Assembly: GCA_018715645.1 (NCBI GenBank)
Contig: DVLE01000082.1
Location: 1-38,390 of the forward strand
Length of the DNA: 38,390 nt
Direction of reading: 5' to 3'
DNA from: Candidatus Merdisoma merdipullorum
Lineage (GTDB): Bacteria; Bacillota; Clostridia; Lachnospirales; Lachnospiraceae
Shown piece by piece: positions 8,337 through 16,573 of this stretch. Positions within the stretch are counted from its first letter, which is position 1. Every line of letters starts with the position of its first letter. The translations under genes were made by a program, and so were the position numbers. The notes under the pieces were generated by a model. It was not told where the DNA came from, ran no database searches, and saw nothing but the letters and a program-made list of their open reading frames with translations.

Positions 8337-9890
8337 ATGTATAAGCTTGGAATTGACGTGGGCGGCACCAATACGGACGCCGTTCTGATTGATGAAGAAC
8401 GCAGAGTGATCGCGGATATTAAGTATCCTACTTCGGCCGATATTTACGATGGTATTTTGGGAGCTTTGCGCAGGGTTCTGGAGGTATCCGGCGTGGAGCG
8501 TACGCAGATTCGCCAGGCTATGCTGGGGACAACCCAGTGTACCAACGCGATTGTGGAGCGCAAAAATCTGGCGCCAATCGGCATCCTGAGAATCGGGGCG
8601 CCTGCGACGACGGGGATTCGTTCTATGGTAGACTGGGAGGAAGATATTCAGAAGATAGCCGTAGGCAGCGTCATCATCGGCGGAGGATTTGAATATGACG
8701 GCAAGGAACTGGCGTCTCTGGACACAGACGCGGCCAGAGCGTTTTTCGAGGAAATGAAGGAGAAAAACGTGAAATCCATTGCCATCTCCTGTGTATTTTC
8801 TACGGTTCGCAATGAGCATGAGCTTGAGGCCGCGAGGCTTTGCCGTGAGATCATGGGAGAGGAGACGCATATCTCCATATCCAGCGAGATTGGATCCATG
8901 GGACTCATTGAACGGGAAAACGCGACGATCCTGAACGCGGCTCTGTGGAAGGTGGCGGAACGGTTTACAGAAGGCTTCGCCAGAAGTCTGGAAGACGAAG
9001 GCATCACCTGCGCCGACGTCTATCTCAGCCAGAATGACGGTACGCTGATGACAATGGAACACGCGCGGCGTTATCCGATTCTGACTGTGGCCTGCGGCCC
9101 TACCAATTCGATCCGGGGCGCCAGCTACCTTTCCCGGCTTAAAAATGCCGTTGTGATAGATGTGGGAGGGACGACGACGGATCTCGGAGTGATTCAGAAC
9201 GGCTTTCCGCGTGAGTCCAGCGTAGCCGTCACCATCGGCGGCGTCCGCACAAATTTCCGTATGCCGGATGTGCTTTCTATTGGTCTGGGCGGCGGCTCTG
9301 TCGTGCGCGTCATGCCGGATGGTTCTGTAACGGTCGGCCCCGACAGCGTAGGTTATGAGATTACAGAGAAGGCCCTGGTCTTTGGCGGCGATGTTATGAC
9401 CGCCACGGATGTGGCAGTGCGCCTTGGCATGACGGAACTGGGAGATAAGACAAAAGCGGAAGCGATCCCTATGGAGGTGGCGCAAAAGGCCATGGAGGTG
9501 ATTCGCTCTATGGTAGAAGACAGCGTGGATGCCATGAAAGTTTCCAGCGCGGATGTGGATCTGATCCTTGTGGGAGGAGGATCCGTTATTCTGCCGGATA
9601 AGATTAACGGAGCGGCGTCTGTCCATAAGCCTCCTCATTTTGGCTGCGCCAATGCGATTGGCTCTGCGATCTCCAAGGTCAGCGGCGCTTATGAGGGACT
9701 GATGAACTACGATGAGCTGCCCCGTGAAGAATCCCTGGAAAAGGCGAAGCAGGAAGCGATAGAGCTGGCCGTGAGAGCCGGAGCAGTGCGGGAGACAGTG
9801 GAAATCATTGAAATGGAAGACGTTCCTTTGGCTTACTATCCTGGAAATACGAATCGGGTAAAGGTGAAGGCCGCAGGCGATCTGGAATGA
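8337..9890 (+). CDS. Hydantoinase/oxoprolinase family protein (HyuA-like, ATP-grasping fold)
   Basis: The 517-residue protein is an ASKHA-fold member of the hydantoinase A/5-oxoprolinase family, whose enzymes open cyclic amides such as hydantoins in ATP-dependent reactions. Visible motifs are the N-terminal phosphate loop LGIDVGGTNTDAVLIDE, the LGTTQCTNAIVERKNLAPIGILR segment, the second phosphate motif NAVVIDVGGTTTDLGVIQNG and the late DLILVGGGSVILP. There is no HyuB-type subunit nearby; the DUF917 protein takes that place, a recurrent pairing. GGGAGG lies 9 bases before the ATG. The PucR-like gene upstream is the probable regulator. The exact substrate cannot be read from the sequence. Confidence 0.87.
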   Translation: MYKLGIDVGGTNTDAVLIDEERRVIADIKYPTSADIYDGILGALRRVLEVSGVERTQIRQAMLGTTQCTNAIVERKNLAPIGILRIGAPATTGIRSMVDWEEDIQKIAVGSVIIGGGFEYDGKELASLDTDAARAFFEEMKEKNVKSIAISCVFSTVRNEHELEAARLCREIMGEETHISISSEIGSMGLIERENATILNAALWKVAERFTEGFARSLEDEGITCADVYLSQNDGTLMTMEHARRYPILTVACGPTNSIRGASYLSRLKNAVVIDVGGTTTDLGVIQNGFPRESSVAVTIGGVRTNFRMPDVLSIGLGGGSVVRVMPDGSVTVGPDSVGYEITEKALVFGGDVMTATDVAVRLGMTELGDKTKAEAIPMEVAQKAMEVIRSMVEDSVDAMKVSSADVDLILVGGGSVILPDKINGAASVHKPPHFGCANAIGSAISKVSGAYEGLMNYDELPREESLEKAKQEAIELAVRAGAVRETVEIIEMEDVPLAYYPGNTNRVKVKAAGDLE

Positions 9891-9940
9891 TATTTTGGAT
9901 AACCATGCCGGAAAATCTGGCTGTAAAATTTGAAAAAACA

Positions 9941-9967
9941 AAAGCCGGGGCGAAATGCCTCGGCTTT
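9941..9967 (-). terminator. Terminator shared by the hydantoinase and tRNA-Trp transcripts
   Basis: AAAGCCGGGGC-GAAAT-GCCTCGGCTTT forms an 11-bp stem with one mismatch. On the minus strand it is followed by a long T-rich run, so it suits the end of the tRNA-Trp transcript 10 bases away. On the plus strand the T-run is weaker but it could also end the hydantoinase operon. Confidence 0.75.
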
Positions 9968-9977
9968 CTCTTTCTAG

Positions 9978-10048
9978 CAGGGGATGAGAGAATCGAACTC
10001 CCACTAAGGGTTTTGGAGACCCCTGTCATGCCATTTGACCAATCCCCT
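9978..10048 (-). tRNA. tRNA-Trp (anticodon CCA)
   Basis: The minus strand folds as a cloverleaf. The acceptor stem is AGGGGAT/ATCCCCT, the D arm is GGTC...GAC, and the anticodon arm is GGGGT-CTCCAAA-ACCCT with CCA at positions 34-36. The T arm is GGGAG-TTCGATT-CTCTC, and the discriminator is G. The terminal CCA is not encoded, so it must be added by tRNA nucleotidyltransferase. A good promoter precedes it and a hairpin follows. Confidence 0.95.
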
Positions 10049-10067
10049 ATCTGAAACGTACTTATTA

Positions 10068-10097
10068 TTTATATCATAAGAGCTGATGCTTTGTCAA
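10068..10097 (-). promoter_or_regulatory. Sigma-A-type promoter for tRNA-Trp
   Basis: Read on the minus strand, TTGACA (10097-10092) and TATAAA (10073-10068) are separated by 18 bases. The -10 box lies 19 bases before the mature tRNA 5' end. Confidence 0.75.
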
Positions 10098-10187
10098 GGG
10101 AACAATAGAGAAATTTGTCCAAAACAAGAAAAATTGACTGCTGCGATTGGCGGAAGCAAGTACGGAGCAGTATTTTTATTTATTTAG

Positions 10188-10217
10188 TACTTGACAATAC
10201 ATAGTAGTTGGTATAAT
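10188..10217 (+). promoter_or_regulatory. Promoter and possible PadR operator
   Basis: TTGACA at 10191-10196 and TATAAT at 10212-10217 are both consensus, but the spacer is only 15 bases. The short dyad TACT...AGTA (10188-10206) overlaps the -35 box. A tight, suboptimally spaced promoter overlapped by a dyad fits autorepression by the PadR protein encoded 90 bases downstream; this is inference. Confidence 0.5.
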
Positions 10218-10307
10218 CTGATATTAGAGATTAAAAAGTACATCGTCCATCAGCAGACACAAGCGCCGGGGAGCTTTTGCTTCCCGCGGCAGACGAGGAG
10301 GGATTGC

Positions 10308-10631
10308 ATGAATCCACAGTTTAAAAAAGGGGTATTGGAGCTGATTGTGCTGGAATCCGTGCGGCGCAAAGACAGATACGGCTATGAACTGGTGGAAGAA
10401 GTATCAAAGGTCATAGACGTCAATGAAGGCACGATTTACCCGCTGCTGAAACGGTTGACGAACGAGCATTATTTTGAGACGTATCTGCGGGAGTCGTCGG
10501 AAGGACCGCCCAGGAAGTATTATCATCTGACGGCGGCAGGCATCCTTTACCGGGATTCCCTGGCGGCCGAATGGGAAGAATTTCAGCAGCAGGTCAGCAG
10601 ATTTTTAGAGGAGGGCAAGGCATATGAGTAA
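10308..10631 (+). CDS. PadR-family transcriptional regulator
   Basis: The 107-residue winged-helix repressor has the PadR family signature: the KKGVLELIVLESVRRKDRYGYELVEEVSK helix pair, VNEGTIYPLLKRLTNE (recognition helix and wing) and PPRKYYHLTAAGILYRDSLAAEW. PadR proteins paired with a DUF1700 gene usually repress their own operon and respond to envelope conditions. The ATG at 10308 is chosen because GAGGAGGG stands 5 bases before it and it gives the normal family length. An in-frame start at 10191 lies inside the promoter. The stop overlaps the next gene by 8 bases, so the two are translationally coupled. Confidence 0.92.
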   Translation: MNPQFKKGVLELIVLESVRRKDRYGYELVEEVSKVIDVNEGTIYPLLKRLTNEHYFETYLRESSEGPPRKYYHLTAAGILYRDSLAAEWEEFQQQVSRFLEEGKAYE

Positions 10632-11607
10632 GGAGACATTTCTCGGCGAGCTGCAAAAATATCTGGAAATTCTGGAGGACCGGGAGCAGCAGGATATTCT
10701 CCAGGAGTATGCACAGCATATTGACATCAAGATGCAGAACGGACAGAGCGAAGAAGACGCCATCCGCGATTTTGGGCCGGTGAAGGAACTGGCGGCGGAA
10801 ATCCTGGAAGCCTATCATGTGAAGCCGGAATTTGGAGAAAGCAGAAGGAAACCAGGGCTTCCCCGGCTTGACAGCGCAGGCCTGGAAGAAGGAGGGAAAA
10901 AGCTTCGGACACTGGGCGGATTTCTGAAACGGAAAGCGGCGGCCTTTTTCGCCGGAGCAGGGAGGCTGTTTGCAAAGGCCGGCAGAGGAATCCGGCGCGC
11001 GCTGCTTGGAGCAGTCGGCTTGTTCAGAGGAAAACGCAGGCGGGAAGCCGCGCCGGAAGAAGGAGAAGCAAAAAGGCCATGGGAGAATGGCCTGGCGGCT
11101 ATAAGAGGCCAGGAGAATCTGGAAACGGGAGGAATCAAGATGAAACCTGAAAGGAAGGAAAGCAGACAGAAAGAGACGGGCATGACAGCAATCCGCCGTT
11201 TTTTTGGAACTCTTGCACATGGGATTGCAGCCCTGATCTTATGGTGTCTGCGGCTTCTGTGGAACGTATTTTGGCTGTTTTGCGCCGTACTGGCAGGCTG
11301 TTTTGCGCTTCTTGCCCTGTTTGGCTTTGGAATGCTTTTGATTCTGGTGATGCAGGGGTATCCGCTTCTTGGAACTGTGCTGATATGCCTCGGAGTATTT
11401 TTTTGCGGCGGGACGGCTTCCTGGGGATGTTTCAGTCTGATTCGCCGTAAGAAACAGAGAAAAGAAGCGGATGGCTTACCAGAGAAGGGAGAACCGGAAG
11501 AAAAAGGGGAAAAGGAGACCGAGGAAGAACCGGAAGCAGAGACTGAGGATTTTGAGACAGAACAGGAGCCGCAGGATGAGACAATGCGGCAGGGAGGTGC
11601 GTTATGA
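10624..11607 (+). CDS. DUF1700 family membrane protein
   Basis: The first ~75 of 327 residues match the DUF1700 pattern (MSKETFLGELQKYLEILEDREQQDILQEYAQHIDIKMQNGQSEEDAIRDFGPVKELAAEIL), a cytosolic helical domain typically encoded after PadR. A long Arg/Lys/Ala-rich linker follows. Two or three membrane helices occupy about residues 197-268 (GIAALILWCLRLLWNVFWLFCAVLAG and following). The tail is strongly acidic (EKETEEEPEAETEDFETEQEPQDE). It overlaps padR at the front and the next gene by 4 bases (ATGA) at the back. The function is not known; a role in transmitting envelope state to PadR is only a hypothesis. Confidence 0.82.
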   Translation: MSKETFLGELQKYLEILEDREQQDILQEYAQHIDIKMQNGQSEEDAIRDFGPVKELAAEILEAYHVKPEFGESRRKPGLPRLDSAGLEEGGKKLRTLGGFLKRKAAAFFAGAGRLFAKAGRGIRRALLGAVGLFRGKRRREAAPEEGEAKRPWENGLAAIRGQENLETGGIKMKPERKESRQKETGMTAIRRFFGTLAHGIAALILWCLRLLWNVFWLFCAVLAGCFALLALFGFGMLLILVMQGYPLLGTVLICLGVFFCGGTASWGCFSLIRRKKQRKEADGLPEKGEPEEKGEKETEEEPEAETEDFETEQEPQDETMRQGGAL

Positions 11608-12158
11608 GAAGGCTTCATAAGGTATTGCTGGGAGTTTTTTGCGGAGGAGTGCTGCTGAGCGGAATCGGGGCCGGAGTGGCGTTTGCGGAATTTTCTTCTC
11701 TGGCTTATGCGGGAGAGCGAATGATAGGCGAGACCAGAATGGAGACGGCCGTCTTGGAGGCGGAGATTGATCCGGAGCAGGGGCAGTGGTATATATCGGT
11801 GCCTTATCATGAGGCCATGGAGTCAGGAATAGAGACGGATGAGAGCGTGCCGGAGAATACAGTCCAATTCCATGTGAGCTACAATGCAGCCCGCGTCACA
11901 CCGGAAGTGCATGAAACGGTTTGCAACTATACGGAGTGGCTGGATGACGAGCAGTATGTGGAGGAGGAGCTGCAGGTCCTGGAGTTATATACCTTCTGGG
12001 AGGACCAGGACGAAATGAAAATTTTTATGGAATTAAAGGATCAGTTCCTTGCGGATCTGAAGGAAGGAAAAATCGCCTCTTACCAGGAGCCTGTCTATGT
12101 GGAAAACGTAGAGATCCGGATAAATCCGGCCAATGAAGACGATGTAAGCTTTTTGTAA
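11604..12158 (+). CDS. Small exported protein of the PadR/DUF1700 operon
   Basis: The 184-residue protein has an N-terminal signal or anchor (RRLHKVLLGVFCGGVLLSGIGAGVAFAEF, with an Ala-Phe-Ala cleavage-like site near residue 28). The rest is an acidic extracytoplasmic region without motifs I recognise. PadR-DUF1700 operons often carry a DUF4097-type adhesin-like gene at this position. This protein occupies that slot but is shorter, and I cannot confirm that it belongs to that family. GGGAGG precedes the ATG and the start overlaps the DUF1700 stop. It ends 146 bases before the response regulator. Confidence 0.7.
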   Translation: MRRLHKVLLGVFCGGVLLSGIGAGVAFAEFSSLAYAGERMIGETRMETAVLEAEIDPEQGQWYISVPYHEAMESGIETDESVPENTVQFHVSYNAARVTPEVHETVCNYTEWLDDEQYVEEELQVLELYTFWEDQDEMKIFMELKDQFLADLKEGKIASYQEPVYVENVEIRINPANEDDVSFL

Positions 12159-12198
12159 GAATTTCCACGAAGCTTTTGTAAGAAATATGGTTTATTCT
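12151..12198 (+). promoter_or_regulatory. Tandem TTTTGTAAGAA boxes and promoter for the two-component genes
   Basis: TTTTGTAAGAA occurs at 12151-12161 and again at 12174-12184, 23 bases apart, about two helical turns. A -10-like TATTCT at 12193-12198 places the second box over the -35 position. The arrangement and sequence resemble VanR-type boxes, so autoregulation by the downstream OmpR-family regulator is likely. The first box overlaps the end of the preceding gene. Confidence 0.5.
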
Positions 12199-12238
12199 GT
12201 ATCCGTATCCGGGAAAGCGCGCAAAAACCGGACAGCAG

Positions 12239-12266
12239 CCGGAGGAAAGCAAAGCCTTTCTTCCGG
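12239..12266 (+). other. Leader hairpin without T-run
   Basis: CCGGAGGAAAG and CTTTCTTCCGG form an 11-bp stem (one G-U) around a 6-base loop in the response regulator leader. No T-run follows, so it is probably not a terminator; an mRNA stability or leader structure is possible. Confidence 0.45.
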
Positions 12267-12304
12267 CCGCCATATGGATACTGGAAAAGGAGACAGCGAA
12301 AGAG

Positions 12305-13015
12305 ATGAACGAATGTGTGCTGGTAGTGGACGACGACCGGGAGATTGTGAAAGCGATTGCGCTTCTGCTGGAAAAAGAGGGATACCGGGTGCTGAAGGCC
12401 TATGATGGTATGGAAGCCCTGGAACTGGCGGCGGAGCAGCCTGTCAGGCTTATCATCATGGATGTGATGATGCCCAGATTGGATGGCCTGTCGGCTGTAC
12501 TGAAAATCAGAGAGAAGAAAAATATCCCGATCATAGTTTTAAGCGCAAAGAGCGAGGAGACGGACAAGATTCTGGGACTTTCCATGGGGGCTGACGATTA
12601 TGTGGCGAAACCATTTTCGCCTCAGGAGTTGGCCGCGCGGGTGAAAAGTCATCTGAGACGTTATACCATGCTTGGCGACATCCACGCACAGAACGGGGAG
12701 GATGAGATCCGAAACGGCAGATTATGCTACTGCGCGGCGGAACGTACCCTTTACGCGGATGGGGAGGCAGTGAAGCTGACGGCTACGGAGACGAAGATTG
12801 TAGAGCTTCTGATGCGCAATCTGGGACGAGTCTTTCCGGCTGAGGAAATTTACAGCCGCGTATGGGAGGAGGAAGCCTTTGCCCCGGAAAACACGGTTAT
12901 GGTACATATCCGGCGCATTCGTGAAAAGATTGAGCTGAATCCGAAGAAACCGGAATATTTAAAGGTGGTGTGGGGAATTGGATACAAAATGGAAAAAATC
13001 GACGGCGGTTGTTAG
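12305..13015 (+). CDS. OmpR/PhoB-family response regulator
   Basis: The 236-residue protein has a receiver domain and a winged-helix DNA-binding domain. The receiver shows the acidic pair at Asp9-Asp10, phospho-acceptor Asp53 in LIIMDVMMPRLDG, Ser80 and Lys102 in YVAKPFSPQE. The effector domain (about 130-232) carries LTATETKIVELLMRNLGRVFPAEEIYSRVW and the wing VMVHIRRIREKIELNPKKPEYLKVVWGIGYKME. It is close to the VanR/SaeR-like branch. The histidine kinase gene overlaps its end by 38 bases, so the pair is cotranscribed and cognate. Two direct repeats upstream suggest autoregulation. Confidence 0.94.
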   Translation: MNECVLVVDDDREIVKAIALLLEKEGYRVLKAYDGMEALELAAEQPVRLIIMDVMMPRLDGLSAVLKIREKKNIPIIVLSAKSEETDKILGLSMGADDYVAKPFSPQELAARVKSHLRRYTMLGDIHAQNGEDEIRNGRLCYCAAERTLYADGEAVKLTATETKIVELLMRNLGRVFPAEEIYSRVWEEEAFAPENTVMVHIRRIREKIELNPKKPEYLKVVWGIGYKMEKIDGGC

Positions 13016-15317
13016 CTTTGCAGTCTTCTTCCTTGGAATGACGCTGCTGCTTCAGAATTTCTTTTCTATGCTGAGCCTGCTTTCTCAGACGGATTTTCAG
13101 GCAGGGAACGATTATCAGAAAACAGAGGAATTTGCAGGCTTTATCTCCGGACGGCTGGAGGAACTTTTGGGTGCGGCCGTAGGAGGGGAGAGCTGGTACG
13201 ATTACAGCTATGGTACAGCCTATGAAAACGTCTATATTTACAATGGTTCGGATACGTACAGCAGTTATACCGGTGATATTGTTGTGGAGGAAGCGGAAGA
13301 AGGCTTCGATTTTTCGGAATGGTGGCAGAGGATTTTTGGCGGAGGAACGCAGACCGTAGAGGTGATCGAGGATGTGGCGATTGACAGCGGAGAGGCGAAT
13401 ACGGTGTCTTCCGCATCTGCCAGAGAGGCATCTACGGAAGGCTCGGCGGATACCGGTCAGGGAAATGACGCGGAAAGCGGCCGGGATGCCTATATGAAAT
13501 ACCTGTCAGAAGACAAAAATATTTTGTATGCAGTGGTTTATCAGGAAAAGCTGCTGTATACCAATATTGAAGGACTGGATACGGAGACGTTTTCCGGAGC
13601 CGGAACGGCGGATTTTGCCTCCCTGATTCCGGAGGAAGACTATAATTTCCTGCTCTGGTTCAATCAAAACGGGGATGGCAAGGTGGAGATCACCAAGGAT
13701 GGACAGCCGGTAGACGTCTACGGAGATGGAGTCTACACGCCGGACAGCCGTTGGTATGTGCCGGGCTATACGAATTTTGAGGCGGGAGATACGGAAAAAG
13801 AAGCGGTTATTTTCATGGCGGCTGCGAAGGAGCCGAAGCTTTATGTGACCGGAAATTATTCGGAAGGAACCGCGCAGAGAGGAGAACGGCTGTACTATAT
13901 GAGGCTGAATCTGATAAACCAGAGAAACGGGTTGAGAGAAGATGCAGTCTTAATAGGAGCGGCTCTCCTTCTTTTGTTTGTGGCCTTTTGCATGAGAAAA
14001 AGCCTTGGAGAAGCCAGAGCATGGCTTGGAAGGCAGTTTGGAAAACTGTTGTATGAGGGAAAATTTCTGATTTTCTGGATTCTGCCGCTTTTGATTTTAT
14101 TTCTTGGCATTCTTATGGGATTTGTACGGGAGATGCTTGCCAGCGGAAATGGGGTGGTCATCTGCTTCTGGCTGTTTTACTTTGGCTTCCTGGACAGGAG
14201 ATATAATAAAGGAAAGCAGAGAAGTATTTTAAGACAGGTTCGGAAAAACCTGCGGACGGCAGATCTGGAGCGGCCGGTTCAGAAGCGGCTTGTTCGCAGA
14301 CAATGGTTGATTTTTGCGCCTGGTATGGCACTGCTGCTGTTGCTGGGATATTTCTTTTTGATTCTCTGGGATGTGATGTACTGGAATGCGGTGATTGCAC
14401 TGTTCCTGATCCTGGCATTCTGCGTGGCGCTGTTTCTGGGAGGCAGCATCATCTATCTGCGGAAGAACAGGCGGCTGGCGGAGGACATAGGAGCTCTTTC
14501 TGACAAAATCGCGGCAGTGCGGGCGGGAAAGCTTTCGGAGGATCTGGAACTTCCGGAGGATACGGATCTAAGGGAGGCTGCAGAGAATTTAAATGAGATC
14601 CGCCAGGGCATGGAGACGGCTCTGGAGGAGCGTACAAAAAGTGAGCGCATGAAAGTGGAGCTGGTGGCGAATGTTTCCCATGACTTAAAGACGCCTCTGA
14701 CTTCGATTGTAAGCTATATCGAACTGCTGAAGCAGGAGGAAGATCTGCCGGAGCATGTGAAGGATTATATCCGGATTCTGGGCGAAAAATCAGAGCGTCT
14801 GGGAACGATGGTGCAGGATGTGTTTGAGGTAAGCAAGGCGGCTTCCGGCCAGCTTCCGGTCCATATGGAGGAGCTGGATTTCGGAAAGCTGCTGCGCCAG
14901 ACTCTTGCGGATATGAGCAGCCAGATAGAAAAGAGCGGATTAAGCTTCCGTGTTCGCATTCCGGAGCAGCCGGTGAAGATCATGGCGGACGGACAGAGAA
15001 TGTACCGGGTGTTCCAGAATCTTTTGCAGAACGCGCTGGCCTATTCCCTTACGGGTTCCCGTGTCTATCTGACACTGTCAGAGGAAGATGGAAAGGCGCA
15101 GGCTGTTTTGAAAAACACTTCGGCCGTGGAGCTGGAGAAAGACGTGGATTTTACGGAACGGTTTGTCCGGGGAGACAAAAGCCGTACAGACGGCGGGAGC
15201 GGTCTCGGACTTTCGATTGCGAGGAGCTTTACAGAGGCGTGCGAAGGGCAGTTTGAGATAGAGACAGACGCGGATCTCTTTACAGCTACTGTGACCTTTC
15301 CTCTGGATCCGGCATAA
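12978..15317 (+). CDS. Multi-pass sensor histidine kinase
   Basis: The 779-residue kinase is cognate to the overlapping response regulator. TM1 is at about 9-31, then a ~280-residue extracytoplasmic domain (32-312) rich in Ser/Gly/acidic residues. About five more helices follow (near 318-336, 362-382, 391-404, 442-468, 471-493), so six in all, more than the usual two. The catalytic part has His568 in ELVANVSHDLKTPLTSIVSYIELLK, the N-box FQNLLQNALAYS and GGSGLGLSIARSF. The last ATP-lid/G-box features are compact but present. The start is TTG at 12978, inside the regulator gene, with GGTGGTGTGGGG before it; later Met codons would cut TM1. The stimulus is unknown. Confidence 0.9.
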   Translation: MDTKWKKSTAVVSFAVFFLGMTLLLQNFFSMLSLLSQTDFQAGNDYQKTEEFAGFISGRLEELLGAAVGGESWYDYSYGTAYENVYIYNGSDTYSSYTGDIVVEEAEEGFDFSEWWQRIFGGGTQTVEVIEDVAIDSGEANTVSSASAREASTEGSADTGQGNDAESGRDAYMKYLSEDKNILYAVVYQEKLLYTNIEGLDTETFSGAGTADFASLIPEEDYNFLLWFNQNGDGKVEITKDGQPVDVYGDGVYTPDSRWYVPGYTNFEAGDTEKEAVIFMAAAKEPKLYVTGNYSEGTAQRGERLYYMRLNLINQRNGLREDAVLIGAALLLLFVAFCMRKSLGEARAWLGRQFGKLLYEGKFLIFWILPLLILFLGILMGFVREMLASGNGVVICFWLFYFGFLDRRYNKGKQRSILRQVRKNLRTADLERPVQKRLVRRQWLIFAPGMALLLLLGYFFLILWDVMYWNAVIALFLILAFCVALFLGGSIIYLRKNRRLAEDIGALSDKIAAVRAGKLSEDLELPEDTDLREAAENLNEIRQGMETALEERTKSERMKVELVANVSHDLKTPLTSIVSYIELLKQEEDLPEHVKDYIRILGEKSERLGTMVQDVFEVSKAASGQLPVHMEELDFGKLLRQTLADMSSQIEKSGLSFRVRIPEQPVKIMADGQRMYRVFQNLLQNALAYSLTGSRVYLTLSEEDGKAQAVLKNTSAVELEKDVDFTERFVRGDKSRTDGGSGLGLSIARSFTEACEGQFEIETDADLFTATVTFPLDPA

Positions 15318-15446
15318 TGATAATAGGAAAGATACGAGGGCCGGAATGCAGGAAAATCAGAGCGTCCCTCCGGCCGCTGTCTGATTCTTGGACCTGTGGC
15401 GGGTTATATGCTATGGTAAATTTGGAGTGAGTTAGGAGGAGTAAAA

Positions 15447-16487
15447 TTGGAAGAGGTATTCCTGGAATGGGCAGAGATGATACATAGGGAAAATCCGGTT
15501 GTGGACGCGCATTTTGATCTGGCGGCGGAAGTGTACGAGAGACGGCTTGCCGGAGAGCGTGAGGTAACAAAAAGGCGTTATCTTAAGCATTTCCGGGAGG
15601 CTGGCCTGAATGTGCTGGTATCCTCCGTCTATGTATCCGACAGGGATCTGCCGGAGCTGGGACTTCGTAAGGCTCTGGGACAGATCACGGCTCTGAAAGA
15701 GGATTTGGAATCGATACGGGATGAGATCTGCATTGTGACTGGAAAAAGGGAACTGGATCAGGCTCTTTTGGAGAATCGAATCGCCGTACTGCTGTGCCTG
15801 GAAGGACTGGATCCGCTGGGAAACGATCTTTCTTTGCTGCGAACATTCTACGACCTGGGAGTGCGGGGAGCGGGGCTGACCTGGAGCCGGAGGAACGCGT
15901 TTGCAACCGGCTGCTGCAAGGCCGGAGAATATCAGGAGATTCCGGGCGGGATTACGGAGCTTGGAAAGGAAGCCATAGCCCGCATGGAGGAACTGGGGAT
16001 GTATCTGGATGTAAGCCATCTGAACAACGCTGGGTTTGAGGATGTATGCGCGTGCGCCAGGCAGCCCTTCATCGCCAGCCATTCGGATGCCTGGGAGGTC
16101 TGGCCGAACTACAGGAATCTTACGGATTCACAAATCCGTGAACTTGCTAAGAGAGAAGGGGTTATCGGGCTGAATGCCTGTGCGCTTCTGGCCGGAAAAC
16201 CAGATCCTGCGTCCGGAACAAAGCTTGTTCAGCTTTGCAGACAGGCGGAATACCTGGTAGGGAAGGCAGGAGAGGAACATGTGGGCTTCGGCTTTGATCT
16301 CTGCTGGGGACTTTCCGAGGCCACTCCGCGCATTCATTTTGAAACGGAAAACGACGATATTCTCGCGCATCACGGCGAGATGGTGAAGTTTACGGCCATG
16401 CTGCTTTCCCGCGGTATGCGGGAGGAGACGGTCGTCGGCCTGATTGGAGGTAATTTTCTGAGATATTTCAGAAGCCGCCTTTCCTGA
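15447..16487 (+). CDS. Membrane dipeptidase (peptidase M19, renal dipeptidase family)
   Basis: The 346-residue zinc dipeptidase cleaves dipeptides, in this family often including those with a C-terminal D-residue. Metal ligands of the family are all visible: His22 and Asp24 in VVDAHFDL, bridging Glu119 in LLCLEGLD, His191 in LDVSHLNN, His212 in IASHSD and Asp284 in GFGFDLCWG. No signal peptide is present, so it is cytoplasmic despite the family name. The start is TTG at 15447, 7 bases after AGGAGG and in line with the family N-terminus. It stands alone and converges on the gamma-glutamyl hydrolase gene across a shared terminator. Confidence 0.92.
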   Translation: MEEVFLEWAEMIHRENPVVDAHFDLAAEVYERRLAGEREVTKRRYLKHFREAGLNVLVSSVYVSDRDLPELGLRKALGQITALKEDLESIRDEICIVTGKRELDQALLENRIAVLLCLEGLDPLGNDLSLLRTFYDLGVRGAGLTWSRRNAFATGCCKAGEYQEIPGGITELGKEAIARMEELGMYLDVSHLNNAGFEDVCACARQPFIASHSDAWEVWPNYRNLTDSQIRELAKREGVIGLNACALLAGKPDPASGTKLVQLCRQAEYLVGKAGEEHVGFGFDLCWGLSEATPRIHFETENDDILAHHGEMVKFTAMLLSRGMREETVVGLIGGNFLRYFRSRLS

Positions 16488-16502
16488 AGAAAAATTTGGA
16501 AA

Positions 16503-16549
16503 AAGCCTTCTGCCGGCGTACTACTGAAGAAGTTTGCGGCAGAGGGCTT
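16503..16549. terminator. Shared terminator between convergent peptidase genes
   Basis: AAGCCTTCTGCCG (16503-16515) pairs with CGGCAGAGGGCTT (16537-16549) apart from one wobble. A-rich and T-rich sequence on the flanks lets it work in both directions. Confidence 0.75.
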
Positions 16550-16573
16550 CTTTACGTCCTCTATACACCGGCG

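Noticed and set aside
7977-10004. Long minus-strand open frame of 675 codons opposite the hydantoinase-like gene
   Set aside because: It lies antisense to two clear genes in the same codon register, has no ribosome site or domain, and its His/Arg-rich composition is typical of a shadow frame.
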